Positions 52,509-61,483 of a stretch of 64,000 nucleotides of DNA are shown here, in pieces. The notes beneath the pieces were generated by a model. That model had not been told where the DNA came from. It did not search any database and saw only the letters and a list, made by a program, of their open reading frames with translations. The DNA is from Mycolicibacterium neoaurum (GTDB lineage Bacteria; Actinomycetota; Actinomycetes; Mycobacteriales; Mycobacteriaceae), in contig NZ_JAQIIX010000002.1 in the NCBI RefSeq assembly GCF_036946495.1, forward strand, positions 1,178,001 to 1,242,000, read 5' to 3'. Position 1 is the first letter of the stretch. Each line of letters begins with the position of its first letter. The position numbers were made by a program, and so were the translations under genes.

Positions 52509-52527
52509 TCTCCCGCTAAGGGAGACT
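52507..52527 (+). promoter_or_regulatory. Hairpin covering the ribosome site of the SRPBCC gene
   Basis: AGTCTCCC-GCTAA-GGGAGACT, perfect 8-bp stem. The 3' arm contains the GGGAG ribosome site and ends 1 nt before the ATG; the 5' arm begins inside the stop codon of the hydrolase gene, so a terminating ribosome would open it. Confidence 0.65.
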
Positions 52528-52528
52528 C

Positions 52529-52963
52529 ATGGTGCGATTGCATGTCGAACGGGTCATCGCTGCGCCGCATGACCAGGTATTCGACTGGCTCGCCGACCCG
52601 GTGAACCTGGCCACGGCCCCGATGACCCTGCGCGCCGACTGGGCCTCGGACTCCGTAGAGCCCGGTGACGGCGCCATGCGAGTAGTGGTCTGCACCGGGG
52701 TGTGGTTGCGCGAGACGATCACCGAATACGATCGCCCGCACCGCTACTCGTATCTCATCGTGCGATCGTTTCCGGCGTTCGGTCATGAAGGCGGGACACT
52801 GACCCTCACGGCGGAAGCCGGGGGCACCCATGTCGACTGGGTGAGCAGCTACTCTCATCCCCGTTGGGCCGGCGGGGCGGTGATGAACGCGATCACCTCA
52901 CGCCTGCTGCCGTGGAATTTCGACGCGATCCTGGCTGCCTGCGCCCGTGAACTGGAACGCTGA
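52529..52963 (+). CDS. SRPBCC/polyketide-cyclase-like protein
   Basis: 144 residues. Helix-grip (START-like) fold: VERVIAAPHDQVFDWLADPVNL at the N-terminus, amphipathic C-terminal helix. Such proteins bind hydrophobic small molecules. Last gene of the fmdB-fmdA unit, 20 bp from it and apparently translationally coupled. Function unknown. Confidence 0.78.
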   Translation: MVRLHVERVIAAPHDQVFDWLADPVNLATAPMTLRADWASDSVEPGDGAMRVVVCTGVWLRETITEYDRPHRYSYLIVRSFPAFGHEGGTLTLTAEAGGTHVDWVSSYSHPRWAGGAVMNAITSRLLPWNFDAILAACARELER

Positions 52964-52983
52964 TCGCGTCGATCACGGTCACA

Positions 52984-54039
52984 TCAGGCGTTCTGGGCCT
53001 CTTGTTCGCGTTTGATTTCCAGGGCGATGTCGATGAGTTGGTCTTCTTGGCCGCCGATGAGTTTGCGTTGCCCGGCGCGGTGCAGTAGTTGGTGGGCCGG
53101 TACGCCGTAGCGTTCGGACTGGCGGATGGCGTGCTTGAGGAAGCTGGAGTACACCCCCGAGTAGCCCATGATCAACGCGTTGCGATCCAGCAGGCATTCG
53201 GTGGGCATGGCCGGGGCGACGACCTCTTCGGCGGCATCGGCGATCTCGAAGAAATCGATCCCGGTCTTGACACCGATCTTGTCGAACACCCCGATCATCG
53301 CCTCCACCGGCGCGTTACCGGCACCGGCACCGAACCGACGACACGACCCGTCGATCTGCTTGGCCCCGGCCCGCACCGCCTCGATCGAGTTCGCCACACC
53401 CAACCCGAGGTTCTCATGCCCATGAAAACCGACCTGGGCATCATCGCCGAGCTCGGCGACCAACGCGGCGACCCGATCAGCGACCTGATCGAGCACCAAC
53501 GCCCCCGCCGAGTCGACCACATACACACATTGGCAGCCCGCATCGGCCATGATCCGGGCCTGGGCGGCCAACTTCTCCGGCGTAATCGTGTGGCTCATCA
53601 TCAAAAACCCGACGGTCTCCAACCCGAGTTCACGGGCCAACCCGAAATGCTGAATCGACACATCAGCCTCGGTGCAGTGCGTGGCGATCCGGCAGATCTC
53701 CCCACCATTGTTCTGCGCCTCCTTGATGTCCTCCTTGGTCCCCACCCCCGGCAACATCAAAAACGCGATCTTCGCCTCTTTGGCGGTCTCGGCCGCCAGC
53801 TTGATCAACTCCTGCTCAGGAGTCTTGGAAAACCCATAATTGAACGACGAGCCACCCAACCCGTCACCATGGGTCACCTCGATCACCGGCACCCCCGCGG
53901 TATCAAGGGCAGCCACGATCGAGCGCACCTCATCAGCGCTGAACTGGTGCCGCTTGTGATGCGACCCATCGCGCAGCGAAGTGTCGGTCATCCGGATGTC
54001 CCACACCGGATTGAAGAAAATCTCACCCGTGCCACTCAT
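52984..54039 (-). CDS. hsaF: 4-hydroxy-2-oxovalerate-type aldolase HsaF
   Basis: 351 residues. DRE-TIM metallolyase: TDTSLRDGSHHKRHQF (about 18-33) with the catalytic Arg-Asp and His, metal-binding GFHGHENLG (about 203-211). Cleaves 4-hydroxy-2-oxohexanoate from ring degradation into pyruvate and propionaldehyde, which passes by channel to HsaG. Start overlaps the hsaG stop by 4 bp. Confidence 0.95.
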   Translation of the reverse strand: MSGTGEIFFNPVWDIRMTDTSLRDGSHHKRHQFSADEVRSIVAALDTAGVPVIEVTHGDGLGGSSFNYGFSKTPEQELIKLAAETAKEAKIAFLMLPGVGTKEDIKEAQNNGGEICRIATHCTEADVSIQHFGLARELGLETVGFLMMSHTITPEKLAAQARIMADAGCQCVYVVDSAGALVLDQVADRVAALVAELGDDAQVGFHGHENLGLGVANSIEAVRAGAKQIDGSCRRFGAGAGNAPVEAMIGVFDKIGVKTGIDFFEIADAAEEVVAPAMPTECLLDRNALIMGYSGVYSSFLKHAIRQSERYGVPAHQLLHRAGQRKLIGGQEDQLIDIALEIKREQEAQNA

Positions 54040-54953
54040 GCCTGCACTCCTGCTCCCGCTGCGCTGCGTTCCTTGGCGATCTCCTCGCCGACCTTGGTGG
54101 CTGCCGCAGTCATGATGTCCAAATTCCCGGCATAGGGCGGCAGATAATCCCCGGCCCCCTCCACCTCGACGAAGATGGTCACCACATGCTGGCCACCATT
54201 GACCACCGACGGCTCATCGAACTGCGGCTCATTGAGCAACCGATACCCAGGCACATAGCTCTGCACCTGCGCCACGACCTCCTTGATCGAGGCAGTGATC
54301 GCGCCATGATCGGCATCCTCAGGGATCGCACAAAAAATGGTGTCGCGCATGATCATCGGCGGCTCCGCCGGGTTCAAGATGATGATCGCCTTACCCCGGG
54401 CCGCCCCACCGATATCGCGCACACCGGCACTGGTGGTCTTGGTGAACTCATCGATATTGGCCCGCGTCCCCGGACCCGCCGACGCGCTCGACACCGACGC
54501 CACGATCTCGGCATACGGCACATCGACCACACGGGACACGGCATACACCATCGGGATCGTCGCCTGCCCACCACAGGTCACCATGTTCACATTCGGCGCC
54601 CCCAGATGCGCCCGCAGATTCGCCGGCGGAATCACCCCCGGCCCCACCGCCGCCGGAGTCAAATCAATCGCAGTGATCCCCGCCGCCTCATACCGCGGCG
54701 CAGCATCACGATGCACATACGCACTGGTCGCCTCGAACACCACATCAGGCTTCTCAGCCTGGCCCAACAACCAGTCCACCCCCTCATGCGAGGTTTCCAG
54801 GCCAAGCTTGCGGGCCCGGGCCAACCCTTCCGAGGCCGGGTCGATCCCGATCATCCACCGCGGCTCCAACCAGTCCGACCGCAACAACTTGTACAACAAG
54901 TCGGTACTGATATTGCCCGACCCCACAATCGCAACACTCAACTTCTCAGCCAT
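54036..54953 (-). CDS. hsaG: Acylating aldehyde dehydrogenase HsaG
   Basis: 305 residues. NAD site VGSGNISTDLLYK (about 11-23) and catalytic Cys in VTCGGQATIP (about 130-139). Converts the aldehyde from HsaF to propionyl-CoA or acetyl-CoA with NAD and CoA. Forms a complex with HsaF (known for the family). Confidence 0.95.
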   Translation of the reverse strand: MAEKLSVAIVGSGNISTDLLYKLLRSDWLEPRWMIGIDPASEGLARARKLGLETSHEGVDWLLGQAEKPDVVFEATSAYVHRDAAPRYEAAGITAIDLTPAAVGPGVIPPANLRAHLGAPNVNMVTCGGQATIPMVYAVSRVVDVPYAEIVASVSSASAGPGTRANIDEFTKTTSAGVRDIGGAARGKAIIILNPAEPPMIMRDTIFCAIPEDADHGAITASIKEVVAQVQSYVPGYRLLNEPQFDEPSVVNGGQHVVTIFVEVEGAGDYLPPYAGNLDIMTAAATKVGEEIAKERSAAGAGVQA

Positions 54954-54962
54954 ATACGGCTC

Positions 54963-55748
54963 CTATTCAAAAGAAAGACGAACCGAACCCAGCCCGTCGA
55001 AATCCGCGACAAACTCATCCCCCGGACGAGCATCAATGGCCCGCATACACGCCCCCGGCAACACAATGTCCCCCGCACGCAGCCGCACCCCGAACTGATC
55101 GACCTTGCGCGCCAACCACGCCACCGACGTCACCGGATTACCCAACACCGCATCACTGCGCCCCTCAGCGACCACCTCACCATTGCGTGTCAAGACCGCA
55201 TCAATGCTCTTGATATCGATGTCCTTGGGCGACACCCGTTCCGGGCCCAACACCCACCCCGCAGACGACGCATTATCAGCGATCGTGTCGCACAACTTGA
55301 TCTTCCAATCCGTGATCCGGGTATCGATCAACTCGATCGACGGCGCGAACGCCGCCGTCGCAGCCAACACATCATCCTCAGTACACCCCGCCCCAGGCAG
55401 ATCATCAGCCAAGATGAACCCCACCTCGACCTCCACCCGCGGATACAGAAACCGGCCCGCCGCAACCGGTTTGTCCTCGAACACCTCCATATCAGCGAGC
55501 AGATGACCGTAATCGGGCTCATCCACCCCCATCATCTTCTGCATCGCCTCCGAGGACAGACCCACCTTGTGCCCGATCACCCGCGCGCCCTCGGCCACCC
55601 GCTGCCGGATATTGATCAGCTGGATCTCATAAGCATCCACCACATCGATATCGGGATACCGATCCGTCAACGGAGTGGTCGGCACCCGACTGCGCTCCGC
55701 CTCGGCCAGATCGGCAGCAAGCTCGTCGCGCACCTCGACACTGAGCAT
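54963..55748 (-). CDS. hsaE: 2-hydroxypenta-2,4-dienoate hydratase HsaE
   Basis: 261 residues from the ATG at 55748 (GAGGGG 11 nt upstream); an ATG at 55775 with GAGGG 4 nt upstream is a credible alternative adding 9 residues. Fumarylacetoacetase-like hydratase fold: IGHKVGLSSEAMQKMMGV (about 65-82), EVEVGFILADDLPG (about 108-121). Hydrates 2-hydroxyhexa-2,4-dienoate for HsaF. First gene of the leftward hsaE-hsaG-hsaF operon, divergent from kstD. Confidence 0.93.
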   Translation of the reverse strand: MLSVEVRDELAADLAEAERSRVPTTPLTDRYPDIDVVDAYEIQLINIRQRVAEGARVIGHKVGLSSEAMQKMMGVDEPDYGHLLADMEVFEDKPVAAGRFLYPRVEVEVGFILADDLPGAGCTEDDVLAATAAFAPSIELIDTRITDWKIKLCDTIADNASSAGWVLGPERVSPKDIDIKSIDAVLTRNGEVVAEGRSDAVLGNPVTSVAWLARKVDQFGVRLRAGDIVLPGACMRAIDARPGDEFVADFDGLGSVRLSFE

Positions 55749-55828
55749 GTTGGTGAATTCCCCTCGTAATCTCATCAGGCCCTCGACCGGCACAGTTGCG
55801 CGCCTGTTGTCGAAAGGCACCGCAATTC

Positions 55829-55842
55829 TATAACGTGTTCTA
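55829..55842. promoter_or_regulatory. KstR box between hsaE and kstD
   Basis: TATAACGTGTTCTA, full consensus. Its first six bases (TATAAC) can serve as the kstD -10 with TTGTCG (55807-55812) 16 bp upstream. Only one base separates the box from the kstD ATG, so a leaderless or nearly leaderless kstD mRNA is likely. Confidence 0.87.
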
Positions 55843-55843
55843 C

Positions 55844-57535
55844 ATGACTGAACAGGACTACAGTGTCTTTGACGTAGTGGTGGTAGGGAGCGGTGCTGCC
55901 GGCATGGTCGCCGCCCTCACCGCCGCTCACCAGGGACTCTCGACAGTAGTCGTTGAGAAGGCTCCGCACTACGGCGGTTCCACGGCGCGATCTGGCGGCG
56001 GCGTGTGGATTCCGAACAACGAGGTTCTGCAGCGTGACGGGGTCAAAGACACCGCCGCCGAGGCCCGCAAATACCTGCACGCCATCATCGGCGATGTCGT
56101 GCCCGCCGAGAAGATCGACACCTACCTGGACCGCAGTCCGGAGATGTTGTCATTCGTGTTGAAGAACTCGCCGCTCAAACTGTGCTGGGTGCCCAACTAC
56201 TCCGACTACTACCCGGAGACGCCGGGCGGCAAGGCCACCGGCCGCTCGGTCGAGCCCAAGCCGTTCAACGCCAAGAAGCTCGGCCCCGACGAGAAGGGCC
56301 TCGAACCGCCGTACGGCAAGGTACCGCTGAACATGGTGGTGCTGCAGCAGGACTACGTGCGGCTCAATCAGCTCAAGCGTCACCCGCGCGGTGTGCTGCG
56401 CAGCATCAAGGTAGGTGTGCGGTCGGTGTGGGCCAACGCCACCGGCAAGAACCTGGTCGGCATGGGCCGCGCGCTCATCGCGCCGCTGCGCATCGGCCTG
56501 CAGAAGGCCGGGGTGCCGGTGTTGTTGAACACGGCGCTGACCGACCTGTACGTCGAGGACGGGGTCGTGCGCGGAATCTACGTTCGCGAGGCGGGTGCCC
56601 CCGAGTCCGCCGAGCCGAAGCTGATCCGGGCCCGTAAGGGCGTGATCCTCGGTTCGGGTGGCTTCGAGCACAACCAGGAGATGCGTACCAAGTACCAGCG
56701 CCAGCCCATCACCACCGAGTGGACCGTCGGCGCCGTGGCCAACACCGGTGACGGCATCGTGGCGGCCGAAAAGCTGGGTGCGGCATTGGAACTCATGGAG
56801 GACGCGTGGTGGGGTCCGACCGTCCCGCTGGTGGGCGCGCCATGGTTCGCCCTCTCCGAGCGGAACTCCCCCGGATCGATCATCGTCAACATGAACGGCA
56901 AGCGGTTCATGAACGAGTCGATGCCCTACGTGGAGGCCTGCCACCACATGTACGGCGGTCAGTACGGCCAGGGACCCGGGCCTGGCGAGAATGTGCCTGC
57001 CTGGATGATCTTCGACCAGCAGTACCGTGATCGCTACATCTTTGCGGGATTGCAGCCAGGCCAACGCATCCCGAAGAAGTGGATGGAATCGGGCGTCATC
57101 GTCAAGGCCGACAGCTTGGAAGAGCTGGCCGAGAAGACCGGTCTGGCCGCCGACGCGCTGAAGGCCACCGTCGAACGGTTCAACGGATTCGCGCGTTCCG
57201 GTGTGGACGAGGACTTCCACCGCGGCGAGAGCGCCTATGACCGGTACTACGGTGATCCGACGAACAAGCCGAACCCCAACCTCGGCGAGATCAAGAACGG
57301 CCCGTTCTACGCCGCCAAGATGGTGCCCGGTGACCTGGGCACCAAGGGTGGCATCCGCACCGACGTGCACGGCCGGGCGCTGCGCGATGACAACTCGGTG
57401 ATCGAAGGCCTTTATGCGGCAGGCAATGTCAGCTCGCCGGTGATGGGTCACACCTATCCCGGCCCGGGTGGCACAATCGGGCCCGCCATGACGTTCGGCT
57501 ACCTCGCCGCATTGCATCTTGCTGGAAAGGCCTGA
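55844..57535 (+). CDS. kstD: 3-ketosteroid-delta1-dehydrogenase KstD
   Basis: 563 residues from the ATG at 55844, the usual length. FAD-binding VVVGSGAAGMVAAL (about 12-25), YGGSTARSGGGVWIPNN (about 45-61), and a C-terminal SSPVMGHTYPGPGGTIGPAM that closes the flavin site (in part YPGPGGTIGPAM). Introduces the 1(2) double bond into ring A. Coding continues into the MaoC gene after 1 bp. Confidence 0.95.
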   Translation: MTEQDYSVFDVVVVGSGAAGMVAALTAAHQGLSTVVVEKAPHYGGSTARSGGGVWIPNNEVLQRDGVKDTAAEARKYLHAIIGDVVPAEKIDTYLDRSPEMLSFVLKNSPLKLCWVPNYSDYYPETPGGKATGRSVEPKPFNAKKLGPDEKGLEPPYGKVPLNMVVLQQDYVRLNQLKRHPRGVLRSIKVGVRSVWANATGKNLVGMGRALIAPLRIGLQKAGVPVLLNTALTDLYVEDGVVRGIYVREAGAPESAEPKLIRARKGVILGSGGFEHNQEMRTKYQRQPITTEWTVGAVANTGDGIVAAEKLGAALELMEDAWWGPTVPLVGAPWFALSERNSPGSIIVNMNGKRFMNESMPYVEACHHMYGGQYGQGPGPGENVPAWMIFDQQYRDRYIFAGLQPGQRIPKKWMESGVIVKADSLEELAEKTGLAADALKATVERFNGFARSGVDEDFHRGESAYDRYYGDPTNKPNPNLGEIKNGPFYAAKMVPGDLGTKGGIRTDVHGRALRDDNSVIEGLYAAGNVSSPVMGHTYPGPGGTIGPAMTFGYLAALHLAGKA

Positions 57536-57536
57536 T

Positions 57537-58397
57537 ATGCCCATCGATGTGGAGAAGGCGCTCGCCGCCGACCTCGATCCGATCGAGTTCTCCTGGACAA
57601 GCAGCGATATCCAGCTGTACCACCTCGGCCTCGGCGCCGGCTCGGACCCGATGGACGAGCGCGAACTGCGCTATCTGACCGATAACACCCCGCAGGTGCT
57701 GCCCACCTTCGGCAATGTCGCGGCCAGCTTCCACATGACCCAGGCGCCGACCGTGCAGTTCCCCGGCATCGATATCGAGCTGTCCCGGGTGCTGCACGCC
57801 AGTGAGGGTGTGACCGTGCCCGGCCCCATCCCGACCAGCGGGACGGGATTCTCCAAGCAGCGGTTCACCGAGATCTGGGACAAGGGCAAGGCCGCCGTCA
57901 TCGTCAGCGAATCCACCGTGACCGATGCCTCGGGCACCGTGTTGTGGACGACGAAGCGCTCCATCTTCGCCCGTGGCGAGGGTGGTTTCGGCGGCGAGCG
58001 CGGCCCGTCCACCTCGGTCGAATTGCCCGACCGCGCACCGGATGCCGAGATCGCGTTGCCGATCCTGCCGCAGCAGGCGCTGCTGTACCGGTTGTGCGGT
58101 GACCGCAATCCGCTGCATTCCGATCCGGCGTTCGCCAAGGCAGCCGGTTTCGACCGGCCCATCCTGCACGGATTGTGCACCTACGGTATCGGCGCCAAGG
58201 CGATCGTCGACCATTTCCTGGACGCCGACGTGTCCCAGGTCGCCAGCTACGGCGCCCGGTTCGCCGGCACCGTCATCCCGGGCGAGACGTTGCAGGCCAA
58301 CATCTGGAAGCAGGACGGTAAGTTCATCGGCACACTGACCGCGCCGAGTCGGGACAACACCGTGGTGCTCTCGGGTGTGGAGCTCGTCCCGGCCTAG
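57537..58397 (+). CDS. MaoC-type 2-enoyl-CoA hydratase (Rv3538 type)
   Basis: 286 residues from the ATG at 57537, with GGAAAGG upstream. Double hot-dog hydratase 2 fold; the active-site stretch YRLCGDRNPLHSDPAFAKAAGF (about 182-203; in part GDRNPLHSDP) carries the Asp-x4-His dyad, followed by HGLCTYG. Hydrates a steroid side-chain enoyl-CoA. Overlaps the PE-like gene convergently by 4 bp. Confidence 0.9.
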   Translation: MPIDVEKALAADLDPIEFSWTSSDIQLYHLGLGAGSDPMDERELRYLTDNTPQVLPTFGNVAASFHMTQAPTVQFPGIDIELSRVLHASEGVTVPGPIPTSGTGFSKQRFTEIWDKGKAAVIVSESTVTDASGTVLWTTKRSIFARGEGGFGGERGPSTSVELPDRAPDAEIALPILPQQALLYRLCGDRNPLHSDPAFAKAAGFDRPILHGLCTYGIGAKAIVDHFLDADVSQVASYGARFAGTVIPGETLQANIWKQDGKFIGTLTAPSRDNTVVLSGVELVPA

Positions 58398-59155
58398 ACC
58401 TGCCGGGACAGATCCTCGCCGCCGGTGGTCGGGCGCGAGGGGCCGTGTGGCGCGATCGGCGCAGGCCCCGCCGCGGAGCCACCGGCGCTGGGTCCGGGCG
58501 CGGCCGACTCCCGCGAATCCAGCTGCGCCTCACGGCGATCTTGCTGATGGTCGCGGGCGTCCTGGTCGGCCTGCCGTTCGTTCTGCTGGCTCTCGCGGGC
58601 ATCTTGCTGGGCGTCACGCTGATTCTGCTGGGCCTCGCGCTGCTCCGGGGTGGGCGCGCCGGGGACACCCGGCGGCGGGCCGCCTGCGGGACCACCCGGT
58701 CCCTGACCCTGATCCTGCTGCGCGGCCTGGGTGCCCTGCTGCACTGCGCCCTGGGCGGCCTGCATGGCCTGCTGCATCAGCTGGCCGAAGCCGCCGCCAC
58801 CGCCTTCGCCCCCGCCGCCGCCGAGGCTGCCTGCGGCCTGCTGCGGCATCTGCGCCAGCTGGCCCAGCTGTCCGGTGAGCTGTTCGAGCATTCCCCCGAC
58901 CTGTCCCACCGACTGCCCGCCGGTTTCATCGGATGTGGTGTAGGCGGCCTGTGCGGCCTCGACCTTGCCGGAGAAAGTGTTCTCCTTGGCGGCCAACGCC
59001 GTGACGTTCGCGGTCAACTGGGCCTCCAGCGTCGGCAGCACCGCCGCGATCGTCATGCTCATGGCATCGGCACCGGGCGGGATCATCGGCATCGGCGGCA
59101 GTTCGACCGCGGCCGCATTCCAGTTGATCTCTTCGGGCTTGAACATTCCGGTCAT
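58394..59155 (-). CDS. PE-like type VII secretion substrate with heptad-repeat tail
   Basis: 253 residues. Helical hairpin N-terminus (about 1-80) ending in YTTSD (72-76), the YxxxD/E secretion motif of PE and Esx proteins. A Gly-rich linker (about 110-125) and Gln-rich region lead to six tandem seven-residue repeats (175-216) of form [AS]-Q-Q-[DN]-x-R-[DE], a long charged helix. Pairs with the PPE-like gene 6 bp upstream. Function unknown; the partner of a secreted heterodimer. Confidence 0.72.
   Translation of the reverse strand: MTGMFKPEEINWNAAAVELPPMPMIPPGADAMSMTIAAVLPTLEAQLTANVTALAAKENTFSGKVEAAQAAYTTSDETGGQSVGQVGGMLEQLTGQLGQLAQMPQQAAGSLGGGGGEGGGGGFGQLMQQAMQAAQGAVQQGTQAAQQDQGQGPGGPAGGPPPGVPGAPTPEQREAQQNQRDAQQDARESQQNERQADQDARDHQQDRREAQLDSRESAAPGPSAGGSAAGPAPIAPHGPSRPTTGGEDLSRQV
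58508..58633 (-). repeat. Six 21-bp repeats encoding heptads
   Basis: Codes for AQQNQRD, AQQDARE, SQQNERQ, ADQDARD, HQQDRRE and AQLDSRE in the PE-like protein. The units are diverged in sequence but constant in length. Confidence 0.8.
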
Positions 59156-59161
59156 CGCGGG

Positions 59162-60259
59162 TCACCAATCATCGTCGACATCGTCTTCGGCAAGGTCGTG
59201 TTCCAGCGCCTCGGGCATCGCCAGACCGAGCTTGGTGCCACCGCCGCCTGCGCCGCGCTGACCCATCATCGGGGCACCGCCCATGCCGCCTCCGGCACCG
59301 GCGGCCACCGGCGCCAGCCCACCGAGGGCGCCGGCACCGGCGTTCGCACCCGACGGCCCCACCGAGACCGGCGGCGTACCGACCAGGCTCGCCATCAACG
59401 GGGTCTGCGCTGAACCACCGCCGCCACCGGGCAACGATGCCGCGCGCATCATGCCCGCCCCGGCACCGGCCCCGGCACCGCCCGCGAGCGGATGATTGGA
59501 GAAGGCCGAGAACGGTGAGAACCCGCCGGCGCCCATGCCGCCGCTACTGCCGCCACCGAGCATGGAGGTCAGCTGTTGCAGCGGCTGACCGACGGTCTGC
59601 ATGAGCTGCTGCGGTGCCTGCGTGACCTGTCCCATGGCCTGGCCGAGCATCTGGGGGAGCTGGCTGACCAAGCCGGCCATCTGACCCATCATCTGCATCG
59701 CCTGGCTGGGATCGGCCTGGGAGACCTGCTGAGGACCGACGGCGGGGGCACCCGTGGGCGGTGTGGTGGCCGGCGCGCCGATGCTGTTGGCCATCGAGGT
59801 GGCGTTGGCCGTGACGGTCGCGGTGTTCTGCGACAGACCCGCCATGATCTGGCTCTGCACCAGCGCCTGGGTCTCGGGCGACCCGGATGCCTGGATCGCC
59901 ATGCAGGCGGCCTGGGTCTGCTGGGCGACCATATTGGCCATCATCTTGGTCTGGACGACGGCGGCTTCCATGGTGCGCAGCTTGGCGGCGATGGCGGCGG
60001 CCTGCGCGGCGTTGGCCTCGTGCCCGCCGATGATCGAGGTGGCCTCGCCCGCAGCGGCCGTCGAGGCGGGCCCTTGCCATTCGGCGCCCATCTGCACCAG
60101 CTGACCCTGCTGCTGGGGCACAACGGTGCCGCCGATCTTGGCGGCGAGCGCGTCGTACTGCGCTGCGGCCGCGGCAAGCATGTTCTCGTCAACATTCGGC
60201 CACGCCGGCCCCGTGACAGTTTGCCCCCCGTATGGGCTCACATCAGGCTGGATCCCCAT
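59162..60259 (-). CDS. PPE-like/EspB-like type VII secretion substrate
   Basis: 365 residues. Helical PPE-like N-terminal domain (about 20-160) with WQG at 61-63 (WxG motif at the tip of the hairpin), then Gln/Met-rich and Gly/Ala-rich low-complexity segments. The tail MGGAPMMGQRGAGGGG followed by an acidic EDDVDDDW recalls EspB-type C-termini. Presumed partner of the PE-like protein; secreted by an ESX system not in this window. Occupies the place of PPE63 in M. tuberculosis, but on the opposite strand. Confidence 0.72.
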   Translation of the reverse strand: MGIQPDVSPYGGQTVTGPAWPNVDENMLAAAAAQYDALAAKIGGTVVPQQQGQLVQMGAEWQGPASTAAAGEATSIIGGHEANAAQAAAIAAKLRTMEAAVVQTKMMANMVAQQTQAACMAIQASGSPETQALVQSQIMAGLSQNTATVTANATSMANSIGAPATTPPTGAPAVGPQQVSQADPSQAMQMMGQMAGLVSQLPQMLGQAMGQVTQAPQQLMQTVGQPLQQLTSMLGGGSSGGMGAGGFSPFSAFSNHPLAGGAGAGAGAGMMRAASLPGGGGGSAQTPLMASLVGTPPVSVGPSGANAGAGALGGLAPVAAGAGGGMGGAPMMGQRGAGGGGTKLGLAMPEALEHDLAEDDVDDDW

Positions 60260-60304
60260 GGCCTCGAGATTACCGCGCCACCGACCGGTGGCGGTGCAGT
60301 AAAA

Positions 60305-61483
60305 TCAGCCGAGGATCAGACCCGATGTCGGCACCCCGGTACCCGCCGTGACCAGCACATGTTCGACATTGTCGACCTGGTTGACCGATGTGCCGCGCAG
60401 CTGACGGACACCTTCGGCTATCCCGTTCATCCCGTGGATATAGGCCTCGCCGAGCTGGCCGCCGTGGGTGTTGATGGGTAGCTTCCCGCCGATTTCGATG
60501 GCTCCGCCGGCGATGAAATCCTTGGCCTCGCCCTTACCGCAGAAGCCGAGCTCCTCGAGCTGGATCAGCGTGTACGGGGTGAAATGGTCGTAAAGGATCG
60601 CGGTCTGGATATCTGCGGGCGTGAGACCGCTCTGCTCCCACAGCTGACGGCCGACAAGGCCCATCTCGGGCAGCCCGAGCTCCTCGCGGTAGTAGGAGTA
60701 CATGGTGAACTGATCGGTCCCCGCACCCTGCGCTGCAGCCTCGATGACCGCCGGGCGGTGTTTGAGGTCCTTGGCCCGCTCGGGGGTGGTGACCACGATC
60801 GCTACACCACCATCGGTCTCCTGGCAGCAGTCCAGCAGCCGGAGCGGTTCGGCGATCCAGCGAGAGTTCTGATGATCCTCGATCGTGATCGGCTTGCCGT
60901 AGAAGTGCGCCTTGGGATTCGTCGCGGCGTGTTTGCGGTCGGCAACCGATACCGCACCGAAATCGGCACTGGTGGCGCCGTATTCGTGCATATAGCGCTG
61001 CGCGATCATGGCCACCGACGCGGCGGGGGTGCTCAGACCGTGCGGGTAGGACCAGCTGTACTCGACACCGCGCGAATCGGCGTTGACGGTCAACCCAGTC
61101 ATCACCTGGCCGAAGCGGAACTCGGAGCGCTCGTTGAAGGCCCGGTAGGCCACCACGACCTCGGCCACCCCGGTCGCGACCGCCAGCGCGGCCTGCTGCA
61201 CGGTCGCCGCCGCCGCACCGCCGCCATAGCCGATCTGGCTGAAGAACTTCAGATCACCGATGCCGGTGGACCGCGCGACGGCGGTTTCCAAATTGGAATC
61301 CATCGTGAAGGTGACCAGACCGTCCACATCGGACGGCGCGAGGCCGGCATCGTCGAGCGCATCGAGCACCGCCTCGGCGGCCAGGCGCAGCTCGCTGCGC
61401 CCGGAGTTCTTGGAGAAATCGGTGGCACCGATACCGGCGATCGCCGCTTTGCCGGACAGGCCGGCCTTTCCGGACAGCGTCAC
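60305..61483 (-). CDS. ltp2: Steroid retro-aldolase Ltp2
   Basis: 392 residues from a GTG overlapping the chsH1 stop. Thiolase fold without the nucleophilic Cys (IGYGGGAAAATV at about 84-95). Conserved Tyr/His-rich ILYDHFTPYTLIQ (about 295-307) and HGGQLGEAYIHGMNG (about 346-360). With the DUF35 domain of ChsH2 it removes the last three side-chain carbons as propionyl-CoA (known for Ltp2-ChsH2). Confidence 0.92.
   Translation of the reverse strand: MTLSGKAGLSGKAAIAGIGATDFSKNSGRSELRLAAEAVLDALDDAGLAPSDVDGLVTFTMDSNLETAVARSTGIGDLKFFSQIGYGGGAAAATVQQAALAVATGVAEVVVAYRAFNERSEFRFGQVMTGLTVNADSRGVEYSWSYPHGLSTPAASVAMIAQRYMHEYGATSADFGAVSVADRKHAATNPKAHFYGKPITIEDHQNSRWIAEPLRLLDCCQETDGGVAIVVTTPERAKDLKHRPAVIEAAAQGAGTDQFTMYSYYREELGLPEMGLVGRQLWEQSGLTPADIQTAILYDHFTPYTLIQLEELGFCGKGEAKDFIAGGAIEIGGKLPINTHGGQLGEAYIHGMNGIAEGVRQLRGTSVNQVDNVEHVLVTAGTGVPTSGLILG

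Noticed and set aside
61284..61296. TTCCAAATTGGAA palindrome similar to the one at 45074
   Set aside because: It lies inside ltp2 coding sequence and is explained by Ser-Asn-Leu-Glu codons; no regulatory context.
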